DNA of 64,000 nucleotides from Lumbricus terrestris (GCA_949752735.1 OX457037.1:32420966-32484965); one strand, 5' to 3'; counted from the stretch's first letter, positions 1 through 12,428 are shown. Notes: generated by a model not told the origin, from the sequence alone. Translations and numbers: made by a program.

Positions 1-378
1 CACTCCCCCAACCGCAGATCGTGTTAAGCCCTGATAACGAGTCCTGTGTTTATATTCCAATCGTTCGTCGTTGGGTCTTTTAAATCTCCGATATGTTCTG
101 TCGGTCGCTGGTCCAACAGCAAAAGGGGGATAGAAACATTCCGGTCTCGGAAAGGACGAAGGACCGCCAGGGGACCAGCTGCAGTGGATGAGTGAAGACT
201 GAACAGTCGATGCTGGTCTGATGCTGGTCGAATGGTTGAATGGTTGAATGGTCTAGTGTTTTATTATAAAGGACCGTCGATGTGCAATGGGAGTTTCTTC
301 GACGAAACCAAGGAGAGGGATTTCGGACTTGAAGCGTAAGAGAATTCGATTTTTTGCTGAATAGTAATCTGGGGAAAC

Positions 379-558
379 ACTGACAGACAGACAGACAGAC
401 AGACAGACAGGCAGACAGACTGAAAGACAAACACGCACAGCCAGACAGACGGACGGACGGACGAACAGACAGACAGACACAGACAGACACAGAGTCACAC
501 ATACACACCGTGGCACACGAACGAAGAGAGGCACACTGCAGACAGACAGATAGACAGT
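379..558. repeat. (CAGA)n-type microsatellite, interrupted
   Basis: A run of GACA/CAGA units, purest at about 379-420, continues with interruptions to about 558. On the other strand it reads as Cys/Leu/Ser/Val repeats in all frames, which explains the spurious ORFs. Confidence 0.9.
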
Positions 559-700
559 GGAAGGAAACATTCGTTAGTTCAATGCAGAATTCGATTCATA
601 TAGGTTTTTAGGCCATGTAGCAAGAATTCGCACATGTGGTCCTATACTCTGCTGTACTTTGATGTCAAATTATATTTAAAATAAATTATATATAAAATAT

Positions 701-835
701 ATTTGCACACGTACACACACCTACACACACATACACACACCTACACACACCTACACAGTACACACATACCAACACATACACACACGCACACATATACATT
801 ATATATATCGTATATTATATATATATACAGTTACA
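701..835. repeat. (CA)n-rich and TA-rich simple repeat
   Basis: ACACAC blocks separated by CT or TA steps run from about 701 to 795 and then pass into a TATATA tract to about 830. Confidence 0.85.
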
Positions 836-2533
836 CACATAATTATAATGCACGCCGATATATTTAATGACTGGAAGAAGTCGTGACGAAGAAGTGTGGA
901 AATATTTTTTCGGAAATCACTTGGAATGAATTTGTTGTTTGAAGTGGAAGACAAACGCTGCCAGCGGAAGTGGAAACTGCTTGGAAAACAGTGTTTGGTG
1001 GAAGGGAAAGAACAGGAGGAGCAGGAGGAGGAGGAGAAGGAGGAGGAGAAATAGGAGGAGGAAGGGAAAATTATGATGAAGAGGATGGGGAAAAGGGAGC
1101 GCAGGATGGAAGAGCAGGAGAGGGGGAGCAGTGTATATAGGCCAAGTGTTTTATATTCGGTCATTATTTTTTTCCCGCATGGTTGTCTGTCCAATTGTTT
1201 GTCTATCTGTCTGTCCCACTATATCTCTGTATCTCAGATCGTGTTTCTTTTCCTATCCCTGGAGCCTGTCTGCCCCCATACAATTTCCGGTAGGCCTATC
1301 CATGTTTTTGTCTTTGTTTCTTATTGTTCTTTGCTCCTCTTTGTCTTTCTGGTTTTAATTGAACTCTGGTTGCCCATATCAGTGTGTGTCTGTCCGTCTG
1401 GTTATGTCTGGCTCTGTCTCTACCTGCTTCCTTTTGTCTATTGCTGTCTAACTTAATATGTGAGCTCATCTAATACTTTTATTAGATTTTCGTGTGATCT
1501 TATACTTTTTTCTTGCTGATTAGGTTTATATTTTCCGCATGCTTTTATTTATCAGGAAGAAAAAAGTAATTTTTATTATTAATCAATCTAATTATTCTTT
1601 TCACAGTACTGCAGACGAGTAGATTATAAGCACAAGACATCAGCTGTTGCACGTTGGGTGATATACAGTGGTTAAAGTGGTTTGTTGAGGAGTGGATGGT
1701 GGATGAGAGCAGTGGGAACGCTGATGAAGAATTTTTATTGAAATGGATGTGTTTTGGAGTTCCATCATGATGATATACATGTACTAAGCGTTCTCAGAGC
1801 TGCAGTGAATCATCCCGTGTTGAGGCTGCAGTGTGCTCTCCAGTTTCGGGATCAACAGTCCAGAGCTCTGACATTATCCTTAATTAGCAAGTGCTGTGGA
1901 TCGACTTGTTTCCCCGTCCAAAACAGTTAGCGCAAGTACAAAGGTCGACAGTCGACTCAATGTTCCCAGCTGTTCCCACAGTGTGTTTCAGTCTCTCGCA
2001 TAGCCATGAGCATTCTACATGATACGTATAATATATACCAATTGCATTGCGATTACTAGAATTATCATGCAAGGCAGCATGAGAATAGGGGAATAATAAC
2101 TGTAGGGCCAGACGTTGATTTATGTGATGTGTGGGGAATCTCCAGAGTTTTTAAAAAAGAATTTTTTAGAAGTTTTCACTGCACAGAAGCTATTCCATTA
2201 TACTGCACAAATTCGTTTAGAACTGTACATTTTGTGTTCAACTGCATGCTAAAAAGGCCCTGCAGGGGTTTGCAGTGGGGACTTTACTATGGAGTCATAA
2301 GAAAGACCAGGGGTTGAACCTTAACCCAGACCGCAGGTCGCAACCTGATGCATGGTCAGACAGGTCACCGGAGGGAGTTATTCCGATCATGTCAATCGCC
2401 ATTTGAGTTTACGGAACTCGTTGTTGGTTTCTCCCAAATTCTCAGTTGAGTTCTCGTTTCTGAGGGATTTACCATAGAAATATTAAATGGAGAACAGAGG
2501 TGATACAGAAATTTTCGAAGTGGGGCAAAAATG

Positions 2534-2655
2534 TCGGTCTTGGTCACCGAACAATCTGATGACCTTTTCCGAGCCAGAATAGTTGGTAAAAAACATAAAG
2601 AAATTTCTAAATGGGGGGTCATGGCTGGATTTGACCCCCCCTGTACCCGCCCTGA
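2534..2655. mobile_element. MITE fragment, right end of the GGGCGGAT family
   Basis: The segment runs from a CTGATGACCTTTT module through a GGGGGGTCATG block to a CCCGCCCTGA end. It parallels the right half of the complete element at 60214-60506. No left terminus or target duplication is visible, so it is a truncated or decayed copy. Confidence 0.45.
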
Positions 2656-2842
2656 TGGAGAAGCACATGATGCACAAGTTATTACTCTGTATAGGCCTAC
2701 AGCTTACAACGAAAATGGAAACGGTGAAGAAATGAAGAAGAGGTAGAGTGAGAAGATATTATGCGGATGGGAGAAGCAATTAAGTCTGAAAACAGCGTGT
2801 GAATAACGAATCTTTAAGCCGTAAGAACTTTGATGTTAAAAG

Positions 2843-3020
2843 CATGGGCGGAGACCTGGGCAAAGACTTGGGGGGACGGAAAGACGCAAGATTTGTTGGC
2901 GGAGGAACGGCTCTGAGTGTCGCCGAAAAATTTCCATCTTTTACCGGCCAAAATTTCTGACGACCTTTTTTCATTGGGGGAGACCGTCCCCCCTGTCTCT
3001 CCCTTAGGTCTCCGCCCATG
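2843..3020. mobile_element. MITE, CATGGGCGGAGAC family, with 8-bp TSD
   Basis: The element starts CATGGGCGGAGACCT and ends AGGTCTCCGCCCATG, a perfect 15-bp terminal inverted repeat. It is flanked by a perfect 8-bp duplication GTTAAAAG at 2835-2842 and 3021-3028. At 178 bp it has no coding capacity. It carries the TCTGACGACCTTTTTT module found in several other MITEs here. An 8-bp duplication is typical of hAT-type insertion. Confidence 0.9.
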
Positions 3021-3028
3021 GTTAAAAG

Positions 3029-3868
3029 AAGATCGTGAGTTATTCTGCGCCGTGGGGAAGCAGAAGAAATTTCAATCATTGGTTGAAGCGGAGGCTGGCA
3101 TGGTGCTCTGCTTTCGCATCTATAGAGATTAGACTACATTGATTAGATTAAATTTTCAATAGGTTTGCTCACATAAATCATGATTAGATCACAGCACAAC
3201 AGAGTTAGTTATGTAAGATTCTTATATGTGACTGAAATTGAACATAGACATCGCAAGAGACAGGCTTGCTTTAGTGCATCGTAAAGTGACGGACATGTGA
3301 CAAATTTTGTGATTTTTTTTATTAAACTCAGAATCAGCTGTTCGCACTGAAGGGAGTGCATACCTCATATACACTGATGGAGAAGTTCAGAGGGTTAAAC
3401 CCAGTCGGGTCCGCGGACTTGAGAACCTGCTCCATTGATTTGAGATCAGCCATCACCGTATCCATTATATCCAATGCTTAAAAGAGAAGACCCGCCAACT
3501 GACTTTGCTTTATAGTTTATAAAAACAGAAATCATCCACCACATCCACTATGCAGCGTGTTGTACCAGGGTGAGAATTGGCGTGGGGGAGTTTAGGGAGT
3601 TCAACCCCTTAATCTTTCTTTTATAGGGCCTCACATCAAAGTCTACTTTTCACATCCAACTCCACGTGAATCATACTAGTCTGCCGACTCTGACACCCAC
3701 CGTTATTTTTCTTCAATTCTCATAATGGACAATTCTTTGATTATTTTGTATACCATGCATTGTATTCATAGACCCGCCAGATATCATGAGATATGCGTAG
3801 CTTTAGACAGTCTGATTGGAGAAGCACCACTTCCATGCATAATATATACAGTTTTATACACTGTAGAT
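3029..3868. other. Intergenic, nothing recognised
   Basis: AT-rich unique-looking sequence. I see no gene, RNA gene or clear repeat. Confidence 0.5.
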
Positions 3869-5436
3869 CAGGGGTGTCAAACCTTTTTTAGTGGCGGGCC
3901 AGTGTGAACATTTTCCAACAAGTGGCGGGCCAAGGTGTCGAAGCTTCTGAGCAAAATTGGGTAGTGATCTGAGAGAGAGCTCCGGGCTTGGTCAGTCAAT
4001 TCGCAGAAAAGTTTTATATAAGTAAATCTCAAATAGTGCATTTTTAGCATACAAACAATCAATCAAATATGTGATAAACTTATATTAGCAAAACACTGCT
4101 TTTTATCCGGGCACACAATTTCCGACGTCTTCAACAAGCAATCTTTTACAAAATCTCCCTCGGCAAGAGGCTTCATAGCTGTGAGAAACTGCATAGCTTG
4201 CTACTACAGCAGACACTGACAGGTGAATGATTGTCTTGAAAACATTCTGCTGCTTTGCCAAGTTCTTCTTCAAATCTTCAATCTTATCTTTTGTACTCTG
4301 GCCTAGGCCCCCACTATAAATATCACCACGCTTCGTATATATCGTAATGTCGACGGAAGTTGTATTCCTTCACAACGCTAACCTTTTCCTGACAATTTAA
4401 ACATAGGCCTACTGGATAACAGTTGCTGCTGTATTCAACAAAGAAATACATATTCGTCCAAATATCGCGAAAAGATAAAATGTCCACTTTTAGGTTCTTA
4501 TAAAATTTTGACAATATTTTTAAATATTATAAGTGTTTCGAAACTTTCATAATTTTGTTAACGGTCCCACGACAATTGTTCTACAGACAACTCGTCTAAC
4601 GATAAGTGGTCCCCAGACAATTCCTCTAACGACAATTAACTGGTCTACAGACGAATCGTTTTGGTGAAATAGAAGCTGGATTTATAAAAAAAGTTAAATG
4701 GTTTTCTAACTTAAATGGAAGCTGGATTGATGATTTTCATTCGTGTATTTAAACATGCATCCAGCGTCTACTTCAGATTTTAAAATACCTTCTATTTCTC
4801 GCTATAAGCTGAGTTATTTTCGTCAATCCAGCTTCTATTTCAGATATAAAGATACCCTCATCCAGCTTCCATTACTTAAGCGTTTTTCATCAACCCAGCT
4901 TCTATTTCAGATCTAAAAATACCTTCACCCAGCTTTTATTTCTCATGCGTTATTTTCGTCAATCCAGCTTCTATTTAACCTGTAAAAACCTTCATCCAGG
5001 TTCCATTTCTCTTGCGTTTTTTCATCAATCCAACCTCCATTTCACTTGTAAAAACTTTCATCCAGCTTCCGTTTCTCAAGCGCTGGACCAGTTGTCTGTA
5101 GACCAGTTGTCGTTAGACGAATTGTCTGGGGACCACTTGTCGTTAGACGAGTCGTCTGTAGAACAGTTGTCTTGACACCTTTGTTAACATACAACCTTGA
5201 ACCAATAGAAAACCATGGATAGCCTACACAGTCTACACAGAGCTGTGCGTTTGAGCAAAAGTGACGCCAGTAAGAAAAAACCTCCATGTATTTGGTGCTG
5301 ACTGTAAATTTAGTGTTAAATAAAAATATGAACTTTTATTCTCTAATTTTGTAATCTTTAGGGAAGGCTCCGCGGGCCAGAAAAAATTCGTCGGCGGGCC
5401 AGAAATGGCCCGCGGGCCAGCTCTTTGACACCCCTG
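3869..5436. mobile_element. Non-autonomous hAT-type element (1.57 kb)
   Basis: The ends are inverted: CAGGGGTGTCAAA at the left and TTTGACACCCCTG at the right, with GGCGGGCCA/TGGCCCGC motifs just inside. This is the terminus style of Charlie-like hAT elements. The likely 8-bp target duplication is CTGTAGAT on the left and GTGTAGAT on the right. It has 7 of 8 matches, fits the hAT preference nTnnnnAn, and lies three bases beyond the right CCCCTG. No transposase is readable. The interior is a nested foldback unit (4571-5171). The right end is about 95 bp upstream of the LRR exon acceptor. Confidence 0.8.
4571..5171. repeat. Nested foldback with iterated arms and a tandem core
   Basis: The arms at 4571-4652 and 5091-5171 are inverted copies. 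Each is built from repeated CTACAGACAA / GTCTAACGACAA units, so each arm is itself iterated. Between them (about 4660-5075) the sequence repeats ATCCAGCTTCTATTTC-type units separated by AAAATACCT or GCGTTTTTC. There is no coding capacity. It looks like a foldback element inserted into, or captured by, the hAT element. Confidence 0.75.
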
Positions 5437-5531
5437 CCAGTGTAGATGATCAACAGAATCAAAGGACCATGCGGCGGCGGCATTCTTCTCTTGCCATTGA
5501 ATATTGATTTCTTTTGTTTGTTCATTTGTAG

Positions 5532-7633
5532 GCAAGGCTTTCTCCGATGGCAACATCGCCACCAACAACAAAGGTGATCATCGTTCGATGGCGCCCCACC
5601 TTCAGCCGTGGACTGCTTTCGCCCACCAGACGTCGTCATCGTCGTCCAAGTCCACCTCAGCCGGTCACGGTCTCTCGTCGTCCTTCCTCGAAGAAGGTGA
5701 AGGACCCTCCGTGACCGCAGACCGTCTCCCAACCCTCAACACCTCTCCATTCGGTCCTTCGCACTACTCCGACCTGACCATCGACGCCAGGAACCCCGAC
5801 ACGGGTCGTCTCTGCGCAAAGCCCGACCCACGACTGACCGCCAGTGACGTCATCCTGCGGAAACGAGCGACCGGATCCGGAAACGGAAACGGACGGAAGC
5901 TGGGGTCCTCCGTCCAGTTCCCCGATGACTCCAAGGTCTCCGAGGTCCTCAGTCAGACCGTCACCTTCCTCTCGTACGAGATCGATCCCATCCTCATCGC
6001 AGAGTTCATCCAACACCGGACGAAACGAAACCGAAAGAACGGTAACAGTACTTCCGGTCTGAAACCGGGAGCGACGCCACCTAGCGTCAGCGATGAGGAC
6101 GTATCCCTCGTTCTCTCCAGACTCGTCTCCGATCTGACCTCGGACGACTATCGATCCTTCTGCGATCTCATCCGCAGAATCGGATACGACCTCCACGTCC
6201 TTGACTTTCTCGAGGCGCTCGACGATCTGCTGAGACTCGTCACTTCCGGCGGAAGTAGCCAGGCGACGCCGCTGCTCGGGCGGACGTCCGTCAGATCGTC
6301 TGGATGCACGTGCTTCCTGCCGAGCGACGACGACAGAATCTCCTGGAATCGAACCCCGTCAACGGAAAACCTGGTCGTCGATCGCCATTTCGAAATCCGG
6401 TTCCTCTACGCCGACAGGGAATCTCGCGTCGCTCAGCCGTTCACGGAAGTGGAGCGCCTCAAGCGACGGAAGCGGCGGAAGTCCCGACTTCCGGTACCGA
6501 GCAGCGATCACGTGCTCGGAGACACTTCGGATCGTTACGTTCCGATGATGTCCGTCCGGCTCTTCAACTCCTGCCTCTGTGATGTTCAGATGCGACGCCT
6601 CGGGCGAATCCTCGAGTCGCACGCCTGCATCAGGGACCTTGCCGTCGTCGAGACGCGTTTCGACACGGCGGCGAAGATCCGGTTGGGCCACTCCCTCGGC
6701 CAGACCCTCTGCCTCTTCCAGCTCGACCTGCGTCGGAGCAGTCTGGGCAACGACGGCGTCATGTACCTTGCGAACGGACTCCGTCGAAACGACTCCATCC
6801 GGGTCCTCAACCTCTCGCAGAACGGCATCAACGGACGCGGGTGCGCCCTCCTCGTCCGCGCCCTGGCCCTCAATCGAACCCTGGCCGAACTCGACCTCGG
6901 GTTCAACGAAATCAGCGACGTCGGGTGTCGCCACCTGGCGGCGGCCATCGGAACCAACAACAGTTCGCTGCGGCATCTGCGGTTGCCTAGCAACGGGATC
7001 GGTTCGCCCGGAGCGAAGGTTCTGTTCAGGGCTCTGCGTGGGAACTGGCGTCTCCAGGGACTTGACCTCAGCGATAATCCGATCGGAGACGGAAGCGTGG
7101 AGGTCCTCTCGGAGGTGCTTATCGTCAACCGTACCCTCCGCGAGGTGGCGCTGAACAACTGCCGCATTTCCCATCAGGGATGTCCATCTCTTGCGCGTGC
7201 CTTCAAGGCCAACATGAAACTGAGGACGCTGAAGTTGGCCGACAATCCCATCGGCGACGTTGGACTCATCTTAGTGGCCGACGGCGTCAAGTACAACCGA
7301 GCATTGGAGGAGCTCGTCTTCGACTCGTGTGGCATCACTGATGCGGGGCTGCTGCAGCTGCTCGATGCCACGAGACACAGTGCCACGTTGAAGTCGGTCC
7401 ATCTCTGCCGTAACAGCATCACGCTTGCCTGTCGTACGTCCCTTCCATCGCAGCCTCCGTACCTACTTCACTGCTGGGCTTCACCTGTACTGGGAAGAGA
7501 GGATCCGGCTGGTTACAGTCGCTACTGGGGCGGTCCGTTGAACGCTCAGGAAATCTATCTGATACTTCGTCAGGCGAATCCGTCGCTTACAATAGTCTTG
7601 AAAGAAAATGGAATTACAAAATCCGTCATATAA
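5532..7633 (+). CDS. Leucine-rich-repeat protein (RNI-type LRR), terminal exon
   Basis: The protein is likely a scaffold binding other proteins through ribonuclease-inhibitor-type LRRs; its partners cannot be read from sequence. A pyrimidine-rich tract ending TTTGTAG at 5531 looks like a splice acceptor, so this is probably the last exon of a longer gene. If translation starts inside it, the first in-frame ATG is at 5588 (681 aa). The first third is polar and Ser/Pro-rich. A helical segment lies at about 5935-6245 (EVLSQTVTFLSYEIDPILIA), followed by a basic KRRKRRK patch near 6465. About ten 28-29-residue LRRs occupy 6600-7420, with repeats such as LRVLNLSQNGI-type and LAELDLGFNEI. The stop TAA is at 7631-7633. 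GC content and CG dinucleotides are much higher than in the flanks. It resembles LRRC34/LRRC74-like proteins, but I cannot assign an orthologue. I am confident it is coding and less sure of the 5' structure. Confidence 0.85.
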
Positions 7634-7706
7634 TCTTCCGAATATGATATCATAACCTAGGCTACTGATAAACTAGTGATCACTGATCACCTGTGGCAGT
7701 AATAAT

Positions 7707-7712
7707 AATAAA
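7707..7712 (+). terminator. Poly(A) signal AATAAA of the LRR gene
   Basis: An AATAAA hexamer lies 74 bp after the stop codon, inside an AAT-rich tract. The spacing suits a short 3' UTR, but AAT repeats make a chance match possible. Confidence 0.5.
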
Positions 7713-9405
7713 AATAATAACCAGCCATATATAGGCCATACTTATCAACAGCTTATCCTACACGTACTTCTTCCTTCTCGGCCAGTATCCCAATATTTCA
7801 GACGCCTCATCAGCTTATCTTCTATACAAACTTCAGCTTAGCTTTCAACTTCATGACCAATTTGCTGTTGAGCACAGTCTGGCAATCCTCCATTCCAGCT
7901 GTGAACGGTAGGCAGTAGTAGCCTAGTGGGTAAAGCACAGGAATTGCCGCAGTCACGTGGTCTACACCGCTGGTTCCCTGCTTTGCATAGCCCGTACGAT
8001 GGTTCTCGGGCCCCAGAAAGTGACCTGGGCTGGTTCCTGTCCTTTTACCCCCTATAGTGTACTGTCAGTTTACCGTTTAGGGCTACGTATAGGCCGCTCA
8101 TTTTTAATAAAATCGCTTTGTCACGCATGCCTTCCATCTGAAGTGGCCGGAAAGTTTTAAGTTCGTAATCGATACAAGAATATTCCTCTGGTGTGTAGCC
8201 TACCTGTATGCAAACACCACATAATTTATATATTATTGTAAGTCTTACTGCTCAAAAACCTATACTTATAGGTGCTGAAACACGATTAGGCCTCAGACGC
8301 CTTCCACACGAGATCACATACATGTATGATGTGAATTGAAATGGATGAGCTTGAGATAGCCTACGGTAATATTCTGGAGCTGCTTATGGGTGATAGTGTT
8401 AGGAGATTAAAAGTAGATCCCCCCCAAAATTCCCCTTTCTGGTGCTGCATCTCAAACGCTCATAAACTTGACAAACTGATCAACATTTCCACACCGCGTA
8501 AGGATTTGTTGGTAATATGGCTATTGTTGTTGTTTTTAGACTTTCAGACAAATGCTAAAAGTGTTGACCGAGTTATAGCATTTTTTTAGGGTCTACTTTT
8601 CATCTGGACACAGTGTACATCAAACATTTGTTAGGTTGCGTCGACCAATGGGCTTTCGTTTGAAATCTGAAAACGTTCAATTTGTTACTTTTTACACATA
8701 TCCATGACGCGTTGGACCGCCGTTGGTGACACTTGGACTCAATATTATTACGGGACGGTACTCACGGTAATCATTAGTAATAGTGTCATTGCATGACATA
8801 ACGATACACTGTTGATACGGCTGCATGGTGCTTCCTCTTTGCTCGCTTTTTAAAAATCTGTTTATACGCGTTTCAGTAAAGATGTTAAACGAATCTACGG
8901 ATCTGTTATTGAATTATTCATAGCGTAGAGCCAAGTCGTTTTCAACCTTTTCCTATATTGGCGGAATCTCTTTCAAACTTCTCAAAACAAGCATTTGCTC
9001 GGGGAATCTTGAACGTGTCAACCGTCTTGCGCTTCAAGACATAATAGGCTACATACAATTGTAACTTGTAAGTTGTAACATTGGAATAACATTTAATTTA
9101 TAGTTTACAGTTTTAAGTAAAATAAGCGATATGAACGTCTATGCAGTCGATAAAAGACTTTCACATGAGAAGTGTACATTCTTTAGAGCTCTAGAAGTGT
9201 CAGTCTTGTAGACTACATATATAGGGCCTTATAGGCCTACAATTGTACATGTAAAAGCTGTCAGCGTACAGCATTTCAATTGTATTACGCAGGCAACAAT
9301 AATAATTAGGCCTACTGACAGATGGATAGAATACCGGTACGGTAGGCTACTGAAAATACAATGTAAGCTGGCTGAGTCAGTGTAACGGACACGGTGCGTT
9401 ATATA
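7713..9405. other. Intergenic, nothing convincing
   Basis: AT-rich DNA. A stretch at about 7915-7945 resembles a tRNA A box (TAGCCTAGTGGGTAAAGC) and may be an old SINE head, but no B box follows at the expected distance. The ORF at 8341-8589 has no recognisable domain or splice context. Confidence 0.5.
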
Positions 9406-10035
9406 CACGGTGAACGGAAAAAAACGAACCTCCACAATAAATAGAGAAATCAATATCAAAAATTTAAAAATATTATTGCGACTAAAACTATTTTATTCCT
9501 AAGTATAAACTTAACCATTTATTTTAATTATGCACTATTCCAGTTACAACTTGAAGTGATTAAAATGTTTCAAGGAGCGTACAGTGCGACTGAACTAACG
9601 GAGGTCAACAACATGCGCACATCGAGCGAGAAAGGCAGTTCTTGAACCGCTATCCTGCAGACTTGATACATTTTATTTGGTTTGTCGATGTGAAAATGTT
9701 CACTCTTGTTTCACCTTCGAATTGCCAAAATGATCGCCTGTATTCGTTTTCGGCGGAACACTGAAGAAAAACATCCCTGGAAGTCTCATTGCTACGGAAA
9801 CGAATTTGATCAAGCTGTCATCGATTCAGTAATTGGTCAGTGGCAAGCGCGTCTTGGTGCATGCGTGTGTTGAGGCCTAAGGAGGATATTTTGGACACTC
9901 ATTGTAACTGGCACTGATATTAATCTGATTCATGTCCCTTAAAACTGAAACTTCTCCATGTTTTATTGAAATGCACAAATTATTACATAAGTTATTGCAG
10001 CAATTTGAGAGGTTCGGTTTTTTTCGTTCACCGTG
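9406..10035. mobile_element. TA-flanked MITE with about 26-bp TIRs (630 bp)
   Basis: The left end CACGGTGAACGGAAAAA and the right end TTTTTCGTTCACCGTG are inverted copies. The match extends about 26 bp inward with one or two differences. TATA flanks both ends, as expected for TA-targeting (Tc1/mariner-type) insertion. No transposase is readable. The right end is only 10 bp from the next element. Confidence 0.8.
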
Positions 10036-10045
10036 TATATATATA

Positions 10046-11216
10046 CAGGGTGCGCCAAAAAAAAGTAATCCCCTACGACTTTTTATCAATATCTTGGCCA
10101 AAAATAGGAATTTTTCAAATCCAGTTTTACGGGCTTGAAGGTAATTCATATCTACGTACAATAGCCAAATTTCATAGCCATATGTGAAACAGAACAAAAG
10201 TTATATCACTTTTAGTGAGGCCACCCACCGGTTTTTGACGATTCAAAAACGCGACGCAACGAAAAGTAACAAAAAACCAATTTAATTATTCTGGCCAATA
10301 TCTTGGCCAAAACTAAGAATATCGAAATGAAATTTTACAGGCTTAGAGATAATTCATATCTGCACATGGTGGTCAGATTCCATCAAAATATTTCAAACAG
10401 AACATAAGTTATACCACTTTTAGTGAGGCCACCCCCGTTTCTTGACGATTCAAAGACGTAACGCAGGAAAAGTAGCAAATACACGATTTTATTAAGTCTC
10501 ATCATAAATAATTGTTATCAAATAGCCTTGATATTGCCAGATGATCATTATTGTTACTATTTAAAAAAGAAACAGGGCACCAGCGTAGCTGCGCGCCACT
10601 GAGAAGTCACTTAGCAAGATGACGATCAAATTGGTAAATAAGGAATCTATCAGCTTAATCAACAGGTCCATCAAGAACTTTGCAAAGAGACTCAAAAGAA
10701 GTTTGGCACTGGTGGTGGGCGCAGTGAGCACAAGTTGTGAAGCACTACCAAGGTCATTTGACAACAGTTATTTGAGATGAGACTTAATAAAATCGTGTTT
10801 TTGTTACTTTTTGTTGCGGTTCGTTTTTGAATCGTCAAAAACGGTGGGTGGCCTCACTAAAAGTGGTATAACTTTTGTCCTGTTTGAAATATTTTGATGA
10901 AATCTGGGCACCATGTGCAGATATGAATTGTCTATAAGCCTGTAAAATGTCATTTCGATATTCTTAATTTTGGCCAAGATATTGGCAAAAAACCTAATTT
11001 TTTTGGCGCTTCGTTTTTGAATCGTCAAAAAACGGTGGGTGGCCTCCCTAAAAGTGGTGTAACTTTTGTTCCGTTTGAAATATTTTTTTGTAATTTGACC
11101 ATTGTACGTAGATATAAATTGCCTTTAAGACTGTAAAGTTTCATTTAAAAATTCGTATGTTTGGCCAAGATATGGGCTAAAAACCGTAGGGGATTACTTT
11201 TTTTTGGCGCACCCTG
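10046..11216 (+). mobile_element. Mariner-like element with long duplicated TIRs
   Basis: The termini are CAGGGTGCGCC and GGCGCACCCTG, flanked by TA. The terminal repeats are long. Each arm contains two tandem units of about 200 bp (left 10046-10260 and 10270-10480; right about 10795-10990 and 10995-11216), each with TTGGCCAAGATAT and AAAAGTGATATAACTTTTGT-type motifs. The centre is a decayed transposase tail. The same family recurs at 62612-63811. Confidence 0.85.
10650..10745 (+). pseudogene. Mariner-type transposase C-terminal relic
   Basis: The plus strand reads INRSIKNFAKRLKRS before the frame is lost. This matches the tail of the transposase relic at 62896-63125, which ends in GGHIEHKL. 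It is a short broken fragment with no catalytic residues left. Confidence 0.6.
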
Positions 11217-11659
11217 TATATAATATTTTATATATATATATATACACGTTAAACTTCGCAGCTTATTATAGGCGCGTAAGCACTAAGCACATTACGTTGC
11301 ATTACAAACTGCAAAGTGTACAAAATGTACCACAGTTTAGGTTACTGCGATTGCCAATGTCAATTCACCTGAAGCCTCAACTCCCAGCTGGATAGCTTCA
11401 ATTATCACAGCTTTTCTCTTGCTTTCGCTAAGTGACTCTTTGTCGGCGGACCGTAGCCTATATTATATCACGAGCACTGTCTTGTTAGAGATGGAAACCA
11501 TGGATACCGTGTTTCTCTCGGTAATGGAATGGGATAGGCCTACAATGTATAGTCGCTCATTTATCAAGCGCACACGCCAGCATTAACCTTGCTTTTAGCA
11601 ATGAACAAAAAGTTCAGGTCATCGTATATGCTGTTAGAATTACGATAACTATTTCGGGA

Positions 11660-11880
11660 ATTTAGTGTTTTTGAAGGTTAGTAATGCATTGAGTAATAGA
11701 AAGACTCGGTACTTTTACTTTTTACTTTAAAGGTAGATCTATTATTTTGGAAGGATACTTTTTACTTTTACTTAAGTAAAATTTGTGCTGAGTACTTTTA
11801 CTTTTACTTAAGTAATTAAAATCCATTTTACTTTTACTTAAGTACATTTGCCCAATACTTTCAACAACACTGATAATAGG
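11660..11880. mobile_element. Decayed hAT-like end with ACTTTTACTTAAGTA array
   Basis: About four copies of a CTTTTACTTAAGTA unit lead into CCCAATACTTTCAACAACACTG (11851-11872), the style of a hAT right terminus. A degenerate TAGTGTTTTTGAAGG at about 11665 could be the left end. I found no clean target duplication. Confidence 0.4.
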
Positions 11881-12185
11881 CTGCATGTGTCCAGCCTGCA
11901 AATTTTTCCCCTGTATGAGGCTGCAGGCTATATACTAGTAAATAAGTTCGTATTCTTTATTTATAATTACTCGAAGCCAAAAAATCGATAGCCGCACAAA
12001 CTACCGTACTTATTAATTTTATTCTTTACGAAATGCAATTTCACCAGAAGATCAAGGACCCCTGGTCAAAGAACGGAGACGTGGTGCAGCTTGGAATTCC
12101 AATTCAGTGCCATTGTTAAAGCCATATTAAGTCTACGCCTTTAACCTCTTCAAGTCTCCTGTTACTGTTTAGTGACACTGTGTCC

Positions 12186-12240
12186 AGGGCTGTAATCAAG
12201 GGTATACGCGGGTATACGGCGTATAGCCTACTTACCTCCG
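12186..12240. repeat. CAGGGCTGTAATCAAGGG repeat, left end only
   Basis: The start CAGGGCTGTAATCAAGGG, followed by two GGGTATAC motifs, is nearly identical to 47645-47695. It looks like a transposon terminus that runs directly into the adjacent trinucleotide repeat. Confidence 0.55.
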
Positions 12241-12246
12241 TCTCCG

Positions 12247-12428
<182 letters not shown>

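Larger units (their letters stand above)
1..2533. other. Intergenic, microsatellite-rich, no gene seen
   Basis: This stretch holds simple repeats and AT-rich DNA. The open frames here are low-complexity readings of GACA, CA and GGA/GAA repeats, rich in Ser/Cys/Val, and I do not accept them as genes. Purine-rich GGAGGA stretches lie at about 1010-1130. I see no splice-flanked coding segment. Confidence 0.6.

Noticed and set aside
5657..7174. Minus-strand frames opposite the LRR exon
   Set aside because: They are shadows of a GC-rich coding region; the plus strand has clear LRR periodicity.
7905..8070. tRNA-derived SINE
   Set aside because: Only an A-box-like motif is present. No convincing B box or tail follows.
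8341..8589. 82-codon ORF
   Set aside because: No recognisable domain and no composition shift; consistent with a chance open frame.
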